From the NCBI GenBank assembly GCA_036258555.1, contig DATADL010000059.1, positions 1-16,623 of the forward strand: a stretch of 16,623 nucleotides of DNA, in the 5' to 3' direction. This DNA is from JALZEG01 sp036258555 (lineage in GTDB: Bacteria; Actinomycetota; CADDZG01; WHSQ01). A program made the position numbers and the translations under genes. Below, piece by piece: positions 1 through 6,906 of this stretch (position 1 is the stretch's first letter; each line of letters opens with the position of its first letter). A model generated the notes under the pieces. It saw only the letters and a list, made by a program, of their open reading frames with translations. It was not told the origin of the DNA and did no database searches.

Positions 1-485
1 AGGTCCGCCAGCAGCTGTCGCAGCGGCCGCTCGGCCCCCTCGAGGCGGGGGCCCACCGAGTTCACCAGCCCCGCCAGCGCGTCGATCGCCAGCTGCGCGT
101 CGCCCGCCGCGCCCAGGTCGAGCTTCGTCCCGGCCACGTTGGCCAGCGTCGCTGCGGCGTTCACGACCCAGTCGAGGCTGGGCGTCCGCGCGACCTCCTC
201 GGCCATCCGCCGGGCCTCGGCCTCCTCCTCTGGTGTCCAGACGCGCTGCTCGGGACCGCCCCGCCGGGCAGGCTCGGGCTCGGCCTCCTGCGGGGCCGCC
301 CCGCCGGCCGGGGTCTCGGGGACCGTCCCCACGGTCGCCTCGGCCGTCGCGTCCGGAGCCCCCGCGGGCGCGGGCTCTGAGCCCGCCTCGGGGGCGGACG
401 CGCGCGCCGAGATCCGCCTGTCCACGACCTTCGGCCGCGGCCGCTCGGCTTGCTCCTGTTCCCTTTCGTCCTGGTCGTCCCGCAT
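1..485 (-). CDS. DUF1844 family protein, 5' part (runs off the window)
   Basis: The reverse strand is open from an ATG at 485-483 to the window edge (161 codons visible, no stop). The first ~85 residues are low-complexity, rich in Ala, Pro, Glu and Arg, beginning MRDDQDEREQEQAERPRPK, and look disordered. From about residue 88 a folded segment starts with WTPEEEAEARRMAEEVARTP, then SLDWVVNAAATLANVAGTKL, and ends in a leucine-rich helix (ERPLRQLLADL). That pattern (hydrophobic helix, short loop, 'A..AIDAL..L', then 'L..LL.DL') matches my memory of DUF1844, a small family of unknown function often encoded next to infC in actinobacteria. No Shine-Dalgarno precedes the ATG; a TATAAC -10 element ends 8 nt before it, so the mRNA is probably leaderless. 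The C-terminus is missing only because the window ends. Function unknown. Confidence 0.72.
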   Translation of the reverse strand, partial: MRDDQDEREQEQAERPRPKVVDRRISARASAPEAGSEPAPAGAPDATAEATVGTVPETPAGGAAPQEAEPEPARRGGPEQRVWTPEEEAEARRMAEEVARTPSLDWVVNAAATLANVAGTKLDLGAAGDAQLAIDALAGLVNSVGPRLEGAERPLRQLLAD

Positions 486-499
486 GTGCGTTCGTTATA
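486..499 (-). promoter_or_regulatory. Leaderless promoter of the DUF1844 gene (-10 TATAAC)
   Basis: Read on the reverse strand, TATAAC occupies 499-494 and is followed by 8 nt and then the ATG at 485. No ribosome binding site fits in that gap, so transcription probably begins at or within a base or two of the start codon. The -10 shares its TATA core with the plus-strand infC promoter. No convincing -35 element is visible, which is common in GC-rich actinobacteria. Confidence 0.5.
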
Positions 500-510
500 C
501 TCCACGGGCT
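496..510 (+). promoter_or_regulatory. infC operon promoter: -10 TATACT plus CACGGGCT discriminator
   Basis: TATACT at 496-501 is a good sigma-A -10 hexamer. It is followed after one base by CACGGGCT (503-510), so the start of transcription should fall near 507-508. The same eight bases lie at the same distance from the -10 of the rRNA promoter near 16094. The -35 region is weak (CTGGTC or TGGTCG near 471-477, 18-19 nt away) and lies inside the 5' end of the divergent DUF1844 gene. Confidence 0.55.
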
Positions 511-676
511 AGGTTCGCCAAGAAGGGGCAGCTCCACCGCTCCTCACCTCCCGGCGGAAACGCCGCGGGGGTCGGTCGCCGAAAGGCACGAGGCTCCGGC
601 GCGTCCGGGGCCGTCGCCGGTGACGTCTTCTTGGCGTCTCCGGCTTTTTTCATGTAGTCGTCGAAAGGAGAGAAGC
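508..676 (+). promoter_or_regulatory. Structured infC leader RNA with putative antiterminator
   Basis: This ~169 nt untranslated leader lies between the inferred start of transcription and infC. In order it holds: a segment CGCCAAGAAGG (516-526) complementary to the loop and first 3' arm bases of the terminator at 616-650; a 5-bp hairpin CGGCG-GAAA-CGCCG (552-565) with a GNRA loop; a small GCC-GAAA-GGC hairpin (578-587); CCGGC (596-600), which can pair with GCCGG (616-620) and so compete with the terminator 5' arm; the terminator; and the infC ribosome binding site. Competing pairings upstream of an intrinsic terminator are the hallmark of an attenuator. Leader control of infC-rpmI-rplT by L20 is known in Firmicutes and E. 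coli, but I do not recognise this leader as a known L20 site. The ligand is unknown. Confidence 0.6.
616..650 (+). terminator. Intrinsic terminator in the infC leader (attenuator)
   Basis: GCCGG (616-620) pairs with CCGGC (640-644). After a T-T mismatch, GACG (622-625) pairs with CGTC (635-638), leaving a 9-nt loop TCTTCTTGG (626-634). Six T residues follow (645-650). The terminator ends 26 nt before the infC start and points into the operon, so it cannot end an upstream gene (the DUF1844 gene runs the other way) and must act as an attenuator. Confidence 0.82.

Positions 677-679
<3 letters not shown>
665..679 (+). promoter_or_regulatory. infC ribosome binding site and ATC start
   Basis: AAGGAG (665-670) stands 6 nt before ATC (677-679), the first codon of the conserved IF3 reading frame. 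No ATG, GTG or TTG in frame is closer. The ideal spacing decides the start. infC uses AUU in E. coli and other rare AUN codons elsewhere, which lets IF3 repress its own translation. Confidence 0.8.
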
Positions 680-1321
<642 letters not shown>

Positions 1322-1324
1322 GCG

Positions 1325-1522
1325 ATGCCGAAGCAGAAGACGCACCGGGGCGCGGCGAAGAGGTTCAAGGTGACCTCGACCGGCAAGATCCGCCGCCGGC
1401 GCGCGTTCGTGAACCACATCCTCGAGAAGAAGTCGCCCAAGCGGAAGCGCAACCTGCGTGCGCCCGACGCCGTCGTGTCGGCCGAGGACAACAAGCGCAT
1501 CCGCAGGCTGCTGGGCAAGTAG
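1325..1522 (+). CDS. rpmI: 50S ribosomal protein L35
   Basis: This 65-residue, very basic protein begins MPKQKTHRGAAKRFKVTSTG and continues with IRRRRAFVNHILEKKSPKRK, the L35 signature (family length about 64-66). L35 is a late-assembling protein of the large subunit. The ATG follows GGGAGG (1312-1317) with 7 nt spacing, and that site lies inside the end of infC, so the two are translationally linked. The order infC-rpmI-rplT is nearly universal in bacteria. Confidence 0.97.
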   Translation: MPKQKTHRGAAKRFKVTSTGKIRRRRAFVNHILEKKSPKRKRNLRAPDAVVSAEDNKRIRRLLGK

Positions 1523-1550
1523 CCGACGACCGTTCCCAAGGAGGGGCACC

Positions 1551-1916
1551 ATGCCACGCGTCAAGAGAAGCGTCGCCGGCCGCAAGAGGCGCAAGAAGGT
1601 CCTGGACCAGGCCAAGGGCTACTACTCGGCCCGCGGGAAGCACTTCAAGGCCGCGAACGAACAGGTCCTGCACTCGGGCGTCTACGCCTACCGCGACCGC
1701 CGGGCCCGCAAGGGGGACTTCCGCAGGCTGTGGATCATCCGCATCAACGCGGCCGCTCGCGAGAACGGCCTCAGCTACAGCCGGTTGGTCGCGGGGCTGA
1801 AGGCCGCGGAGATCGAGGTCGACCGCAAGATGCTCGCCGAGCTCGCGGTCAACGAGCCCGCGACGTTCGCCGCGCTTGCGGACGTCGCGCGACGTTCGCT
1901 CGAGAAGGCGTCGTAA
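1551..1916 (+). CDS. rplT: 50S ribosomal protein L20
   Basis: The 121-residue protein begins MPRVKRSVAGRKRRKKVLDQ and has the L20 core AKGYYSARGKHFKAANEQVL and RDRRARKGDFRRLWIIRINA, then LSYSRLVAGLKAAEIEVDRK. L20 binds 23S rRNA early in 50S assembly and, in E. coli and Bacillus, represses its own operon by binding the leader mRNA. The start ATG has an excellent AAGGAGG (1538-1544) six bases upstream. Longer in-frame extensions upstream are rejected because they would overlap rpmI and lack homology. The TAA stop at 1914-1916 overlaps by one base the inferred ACG start of the next gene. Confidence 0.97.
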   Translation: MPRVKRSVAGRKRRKKVLDQAKGYYSARGKHFKAANEQVLHSGVYAYRDRRARKGDFRRLWIIRINAAARENGLSYSRLVAGLKAAEIEVDRKMLAELAVNEPATFAALADVARRSLEKAS

Positions 1917-2761
1917 CGACCGAGACGATATCGAGCCTCCAGAACCCGCGGGTCCTCGAGGCTCGGAAGCTCCGCCGGCGAGCGGGCCGCGACGCAGCGG
2001 GCGCCTACCTCCTCGAGGGGACGGTGCCGGTCTGCGAGGCGCTCCGCCGGGGGGCGCCGGTCCGGTACGTGTTCGCCTCGATCGAGCATCCCGACGGCGC
2101 GGCGATCGCGGCCCGCGCCGAGGAAGCCGGCGTGTCGTTCGTCCCCGCCACTCCCGGCGTCGTCGAGGCCGTGTCCGATGCGGCGACACCCCAGGGCGTC
2201 GTGGCCGTCGTCGACATGACCGACGTCCCGCTCGGGGAGATGGACGGGGGCGTCGATCTCGTCCTGGTCCTCGATCAGGTGCGCGACCCGGGCAACGCCG
2301 GGACGCTCGTCCGCTGCGCGACCGCCGCGGGGGCCGGGGCGGTCGTTTTCACGAAGGGGTCGGTCGACGCGTACGCGCCCAAGACCGTGCGAGCGTCCGC
2401 AGGGTTTCTGTCGCGCGTCGACCTGGTCCGCGACGCCGGCGTCGACGAGACCGCCGAGCTCCTGCGAGGCCGCGGCTTCTCCGTCGTCGGAACCGACGCG
2501 GTCGCACCCGTCCCGTACGACGCCATCGACTACACGGGGCCGACCGCCTTCGTCGTCGGAAACGAGGCGTGGGGGATACCGGCGGACCACCGTGGAGCCC
2601 TGACCGACGTCGTCGCCATCCCGATGCCGGGCGACGCGGAGTCGCTCAACGCGGGGATCGCGGGGGCCCTGCTCCTCTTCGAGGCGGTGCGCCAGCGGCG
2701 GGGCCGCCACGGCTCCGCCGAGGGCGGAGGGGACAACCCCTTCGGCGGGACCGCAGACTAG
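1916..2761 (+). CDS. SpoU/TrmH-family RNA 2'-O-methyltransferase
   Basis: SPOUT enzymes of this family transfer a methyl group from AdoMet to a ribose 2'-OH of rRNA or tRNA and bind AdoMet in a trefoil knot. A substrate-binding N-terminal part (from SSLQNPRVLEARKLRRRAG) is followed by the three family motifs: LVLVLDQVRDPGNAGTLVRC (about residues 115-134, Asn127 and Arg133), FVVGNEAWGIP (212-222) and IPMPGDAESLNAGIAGALLL (235-254, Ser243-Asn245). Length is 281 aa, normal for the family. It occupies the position of the tsnR/spoU gene after rplT in mycobacteria. No ATG, GTG or TTG in frame lies near the N-terminus. The frame reaches back to an ACG at 1916-1918 that overlaps the rplT TAA as TAACG, where TAATG would be the usual coupled arrangement. 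That start is inferred. The target nucleotide cannot be told. Confidence 0.9.
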   Translation, partial: TTETISSLQNPRVLEARKLRRRAGRDAAGAYLLEGTVPVCEALRRGAPVRYVFASIEHPDGAAIAARAEEAGVSFVPATPGVVEAVSDAATPQGVVAVVDMTDVPLGEMDGGVDLVLVLDQVRDPGNAGTLVRCATAAGAGAVVFTKGSVDAYAPKTVRASAGFLSRVDLVRDAGVDETAELLRGRGFSVVGTDAVAPVPYDAIDYTGPTAFVVGNEAWGIPADHRGALTDVVAIPMPGDAESLNAGIAGALLLFEAVRQRRGRHGSAEGGGDNPFGGTAD

Positions 2762-2784
2762 TCACGGATATCCTCGGCGGCTAC

Positions 2785-3459
2785 ATGACCGACAACGCCC
2801 GCTTCGCCGACATGATCTCGAAGATCGCGCACGAGCTGCGGTCGCCGCTCACGTCCGTAAAGGGGTTCTCGGCGACGCTCGTCAAGCGCTGGGACCGGTT
2901 CGACGACGAGCAGCGACTTCAGTTCATCCGGACCATCCACCACGACGCCGAGCGCATGGGCCGGATCGTCTCCGAGGTCCTCGACCTCGCACGGCTCGAG
3001 GCGGGGCGGCTGGAGCTCCAGGTGCAACCGGTGTCGCTGCACGAGATCGCCACGAAGGCCGTCGCGAACCATGCGGACCTCGGAGGCGCCGACCGCGTGA
3101 GGATCGACGTCCCGGACGACGCCGTCGTGAACGCCGACCCGGAACGGCTGGGCCACGCACTCTCGAACCTCGTCGAGAACGCGATCAAGTTCTCGGACGA
3201 GGGACCGATCGTCGTCGCTGCCGCGAACGGGACGATCACGGTGTCGGACGAGGGCGTCGGGATCGCGGAGGACCTGATCGACGAAGTCTTCTCGGGGCCC
3301 GCCCCCCACGCGCAGAAGTCCGGGCCCTCGGGCACGGGCCTAGGGCTCTACCTGACGCGCCGGCTCGTCGAGGCGCACGGCGGGACGATCTCGGTCGAGA
3401 GCCGGCCCGGCGAGGGAGCGACGTTCACGATCGAGCTCCCGGCGAAGGCCGATGGCTGA
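2785..3459 (+). CDS. Minimal cytoplasmic sensor-less histidine kinase
   Basis: This 224-residue protein is almost only a kinase core. HisKA dimerisation/phosphoacceptor helix: KIAHELRSPLTSVKGF with His16. HATPase_c domain: N-box HALSNLVENAIKFSDEG (Asn128, Asn132), G1 box DEGVGI (155-160), a short ATP lid and G2 box GTGLGLYLTRRLVEAHGG (183-200). All catalytic residues are present, so it should autophosphorylate. There is no membrane segment and no PAS, GAF or HAMP domain, and no response regulator lies nearby. The ATG follows the methyltransferase stop by 23 nt; the open frame upstream is only a shadow of that gene. The gene overlaps pheS by 8 nt. Its input could be an unseen partner protein, and its partner regulator must be encoded elsewhere. 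Confidence 0.88.
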   Translation: MTDNARFADMISKIAHELRSPLTSVKGFSATLVKRWDRFDDEQRLQFIRTIHHDAERMGRIVSEVLDLARLEAGRLELQVQPVSLHEIATKAVANHADLGGADRVRIDVPDDAVVNADPERLGHALSNLVENAIKFSDEGPIVVAAANGTITVSDEGVGIAEDLIDEVFSGPAPHAQKSGPSGTGLGLYLTRRLVEAHGGTISVESRPGEGATFTIELPAKADG

Positions 3460-4510
3460 CCTGAGCGAGCTGCGCAGCGAGTTCGAGGCGGCGCGGGAGC
3501 AGGGACTCGCCGCCATCGCCGAGGCCGGCGACATGGCGGCCGTCCAGGAGGCCCGCGTCCGCACCCTCGGGCGCAAGACGCCGTTGTCGCGCGCGCGTTC
3601 GTCGCTGGGGCGCTTGCCCGACGAGGCGCGCAAGGAGCTGGGCCAGCTCGCGAACGAGGTCCAGCGGGCCCTCGAGGAAGCGCTCGACGCGAAGACCGCG
3701 GAGTTCGAGGCGGCGGAGCGCGCCGCCCGGTGGGAGCGCGAGCGCATCGACGTCACGCTCCCCGGCGAGTACGTCCCCACGGGGTCGGTCCACCCGCTGA
3801 CGAAGACGATCTGGGAGATCGTCGACGTGTTCGTCGGGCTCGGCTACACAGTCGCCGACGGACCCGAGGTCGAGCTGTCGACGTTGAACTTCGACGCGTT
3901 GAACGCACCGCCCGAGCACCCGTCGCGGTCGCCGGCCGACACCTTCTACATAGAGGGGACGGACGAGAGGGTGTGCCTGCGCCCGCAGACGTCCCCGGCG
4001 CAGATCAGGACGATGCAGTCGCAGCCCCCACCCGTGTACGTCGTCGTCCCGGGCCGGTGCTACCGCCGCGACGAGGAGGACGCGACGCATCTCGCGGGCT
4101 TCGCGCAGATCGAGGGCCTCGCGGTCGACGAAGGGATCACGGTCGCCGACATGAAGGGGACGCTCGAGCTGTTCGCTCGGGAGCTGTTCGGCAAGGACCT
4201 CGCCACCCGGCTCCGCGGTCACTTCTTCCCGTTCACCGAGCCGTCGTGCGAGATGGACGTCGAGTGCTTCGTGTGCCGCGGCAGCGGTTGCCGGATGTGT
4301 AAGGGCGAGGGGTGGATCGAGCTGCTCGGGTGCGGCATGGTCGACCCCGCGGTGTTCGAGTGGGTGGGCTACGACCCCGAGCGCTACTCGGGCTTCGCGT
4401 TCGGGCTCGGCGTCGAGCGCGCCGCGGCGCTGGCGCACGGCGTCTCCGACATCCGCCACTTCTACGAGAACGACGACCGCTTCCTGAGCCAGTTCGAGGG
4501 CGCGTCGTGA
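3452..4510 (+). CDS. pheS: Phenylalanine--tRNA ligase alpha subunit
   Basis: PheS is the catalytic subunit of the (alpha-beta)2 enzyme that charges tRNA-Phe. The N-terminal coiled-coil (residues 1-95) is followed by the class II core: motif 2 region GRCYRRDEEDATHLAGFAQI (201-220), HFFPFTEPSCEMDV (257-270) with the FPF that flanks the Phe side chain, a four-cysteine segment CFVCRGSGCRMC (272-283) that may bind zinc, and motif 3 GFAFGLGVERAAALAHGVSD (314-333). Length 352 aa is normal. Three histidines expected from the family are replaced: THTSP reads PQTSP (Gln179), FHQxE reads FAQIE (Ala218) and MVHP reads MVDP (Asp298). The ATG overlaps the kinase stop (ATGGCTGA) and the gene ends in a GTGA overlap with pheT. 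Identity is certain; the effect of the substitutions is not. Confidence 0.96.
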   Translation: MADLSELRSEFEAAREQGLAAIAEAGDMAAVQEARVRTLGRKTPLSRARSSLGRLPDEARKELGQLANEVQRALEEALDAKTAEFEAAERAARWERERIDVTLPGEYVPTGSVHPLTKTIWEIVDVFVGLGYTVADGPEVELSTLNFDALNAPPEHPSRSPADTFYIEGTDERVCLRPQTSPAQIRTMQSQPPPVYVVVPGRCYRRDEEDATHLAGFAQIEGLAVDEGITVADMKGTLELFARELFGKDLATRLRGHFFPFTEPSCEMDVECFVCRGSGCRMCKGEGWIELLGCGMVDPAVFEWVGYDPERYSGFAFGLGVERAAALAHGVSDIRHFYENDDRFLSQFEGAS

Positions 4511-6897
4511 GGGTCAGCCTCGCGTGGCTGCGCGAGTTCGTCGACGTCGACGTCCCGATCGGCGCCCTGCAGGACATGCTCGACCTGTCGGGGACGAAGG
4601 TCGAGAAGATCCACCGCCCGGGCGAGGGGATCGAGGACGTCGTCGTGGCGCAGGTGCAGGAGATCGACCCGCACCCGAACGCGGACAACCTGACGATGGT
4701 GACGGTCTCGACGGGCGACGGCTCGCAGCGCGTCGTATGCGGGGCGCGCAACTTCGCGGTCGGCGACAAGGTCGCGCTGGCGCGCGTGGGCGCCCGCCTT
4801 CCCGGCATGGAGATCACGGAGAGGAAGATCCGCGGGGAAGTGAGCGCCGGGATGCTGTGCTCCGCTTCGGAGCTCGGGGTCTCGAAGGACCATTCCGGGC
4901 TGCTGATCCTTCCCGAGGACGCCGGTCTCGGAGACGACGTCGTCAGGACGCTCGGGCTCGACGACTCGGTCTTCGAGCTCGAGATCACGCCGAACCGGCC
5001 CGACTGCATGAGCGTCGTCGGTGTCGCCCGGGAGGTGGCCGCGCTCACCGGCAACGAGCTCAGGCTGCCGCCGGGCGACGTGACGGTCGAGGACGACCTC
5101 GCGGCCCCTGTGTCGGTCAGGATCGAGGACCCCGCGGGCTGCCCTCGCTTCGTGGCGCGCTACCTGACCGGCGTCAAGGTCGGCCCTTCCCCGCAGTGGA
5201 TGGCGGCAAGGCTCGTCGCCGCGGGCGTGCGTCCGGTGTCGAACGTCGTCGACGTCACGAACTACGTGCTGATGGAGCTGGGCCAGCCGCTGCACGCGTA
5301 CGACGCCGCGAAGGTCCCCGGCATGGAGATCACGGTGCGAAGGGCGCGCGCCGGCGAGGCCCTCACCACGCTCGACGGAGTCGAGCGCAGCCTTCACCCC
5401 GACGACCTCGTCATCGCGGGGCGGGACGAGGTCCTCGGCATCGCCGGCGTCATGGGCGGCGCCGGGTCGGAGGTCTCCGACGAGACCACCGAGGTCATCC
5501 TCGAGTGCGCTTACTTCGACCACGCCGCGGTCGCCTATACGAGCCGCCGCCACGGTCTCCGCACCGAAGCATCGGCGCGGTTCGAGCGGGGAGCGGACCC
5601 GGAGGGCCCGCCGCTCGCCGCCGCGCGGGCGGCGCGGCTCATGTCCGAGCTGGCCGGGGCGCGCGTCGGGGCGAGGGTCGTCGACGAGTACCCGGCGCCG
5701 GTGGAGCGCCCCGCCATAACCCTGCGACCGCAGAGGACGTCCAGGGTCCTCGGGACCGACGTCCCCACCGACCGCCAGGCCCGCCATCTCAGGTCGATCG
5801 GCATCGACGCGGTCGAGAGCGAGGACGGGACGTTGCTGGCACGCGTCCCGTCGTTCCGCCCGGACCTCACGCGGGAGATCGACCTCGTCGAGGAGGTCGT
5901 CCGCCTGTACGGGATCGACCGGGTCACGTCCACGTTGCCGCCCGGCAGAGCCGGACGTCTCGACGAGGTGCAGCGCTTCGATCGCGCGCTGCGGCGAACG
6001 CTCGCGGGGCTCGGGCTGCGCGAGGCGTGGACCGACTCGTTCCTGGCGATGCACGAGCTCGACGACCTGGGGCTCGCGTCCGACCACCCGGCGCGCCGGC
6101 TCGTGCGCGTCGCGAACCCGGTGGTGGAGGAGCGTCCCGCCCTCCGGACGACCCTGCTTCCCGGCCTGCTGCGCGCGGCCGCGCGCAACGCCGCGCATCG
6201 CGTCGAGGGCGTCGCGCTCTTCGAGATCGCGCGCGTATACGAGCCGTCCGACGACGAGCTGCCGCTCGAGGCGCGCGTGCTCGCGGGCGTCCTCAGCGGT
6301 CGCCGCCGGGCGGCGGGGTGGACGGCCGGAGCCGGCGCGTGGGACTTCTTCTCCGCGAAGGGCGTGCTCGAGGCGGCCTTCCGGTCGCTCCGGCTCCCGG
6401 CCCCCGAGCTGTCGCCGGGCGAGGCCATGCCCTTCCACCCCACGCGCGCGGCGTCGATGTGGATAGGGGGGACCGTCGCGGGCGCGTTCGGCGAGGTGCA
6501 CCCCGACGTCTGCGACCGTTTCGACGTCCCCGAAGGAACCGTGGCGTTCGAGCTGTCGCTGGCCCCGGTCGTCGCCGCCCTCCCCGAGAGGGTGAAGGCC
6601 GGCGAGCTGCCGAAGTTCCCGCCGCTGTTGATCGACCTCGCCGTCGTCGTAGACGAGGGCGTCCCGGCGCGGACCGTGACCGAGATAGTCCGAGCCGAGG
6701 GCGCGCCGGAGGTCGCGTCGGCGCGCCTGTTCGACCTGTACCGGGGGGATCAGATCGCGGAGGGCAAGAAGAGCCTCGCTTTCGCTCTGGAGATAAGGGC
6801 GGGCGACCGAACGCTCACCGACGAAGAGGCGCTCGCGGTCCGCGACCGGATCGTCGCCGCGCTCGGCGAGCGAGTCGGCGCGGAGCTGCGCGCTTAA
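4507..6897 (+). CDS. pheT: Phenylalanine--tRNA ligase beta subunit
   Basis: PheT binds tRNA and edits mischarged Tyr-tRNA-Phe. The 796-residue protein has the expected order: N-terminal MRVSLAWLREFVDVDVPIGA; tRNA-binding (EMAP/OB) domain from about 45 to 155 (DPHPNADNLTMVTVSTGDG, AGMLCSASELGVSKDHSGLL); B3/B4 editing domain (FVARYLTGVKVGPSPQWMAA, VDVTNYVLMELGQPLHAYDA); B5 domain (RTSRVLGTDVPTDRQARHLR, FRPDLTREIDLVEEVVRLYG); catalytic-like core; and C-terminal FDX-ACB anticodon-binding domain (LPKFPPLLIDLAVVVDEGV to the end). It starts at GTG 4507, sharing GTGA with the pheS stop, with GAGGG six bases upstream. The frame's further upstream extension is pheS shadow. No truncation or frameshift is seen. 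Confidence 0.96.
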   Translation: MRVSLAWLREFVDVDVPIGALQDMLDLSGTKVEKIHRPGEGIEDVVVAQVQEIDPHPNADNLTMVTVSTGDGSQRVVCGARNFAVGDKVALARVGARLPGMEITERKIRGEVSAGMLCSASELGVSKDHSGLLILPEDAGLGDDVVRTLGLDDSVFELEITPNRPDCMSVVGVAREVAALTGNELRLPPGDVTVEDDLAAPVSVRIEDPAGCPRFVARYLTGVKVGPSPQWMAARLVAAGVRPVSNVVDVTNYVLMELGQPLHAYDAAKVPGMEITVRRARAGEALTTLDGVERSLHPDDLVIAGRDEVLGIAGVMGGAGSEVSDETTEVILECAYFDHAAVAYTSRRHGLRTEASARFERGADPEGPPLAAARAARLMSELAGARVGARVVDEYPAPVERPAITLRPQRTSRVLGTDVPTDRQARHLRSIGIDAVESEDGTLLARVPSFRPDLTREIDLVEEVVRLYGIDRVTSTLPPGRAGRLDEVQRFDRALRRTLAGLGLREAWTDSFLAMHELDDLGLASDHPARRLVRVANPVVEERPALRTTLLPGLLRAAARNAAHRVEGVALFEIARVYEPSDDELPLEARVLAGVLSGRRRAAGWTAGAGAWDFFSAKGVLEAAFRSLRLPAPELSPGEAMPFHPTRAASMWIGGTVAGAFGEVHPDVCDRFDVPEGTVAFELSLAPVVAALPERVKAGELPKFPPLLIDLAVVVDEGVPARTVTEIVRAEGAPEVASARLFDLYRGDQIAEGKKSLAFALEIRAGDRTLTDEEALAVRDRIVAALGERVGAELRA

Positions 6898-6906
6898 GGG
6901 GACATC

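Noticed and set aside
233..676. N-terminal extension of infC back to ATG 233
   Set aside because: It would read through the antisense of DUF1844, the promoter and the terminator, and gives Arg/Pro/Ser-rich text without similarity to IF3.
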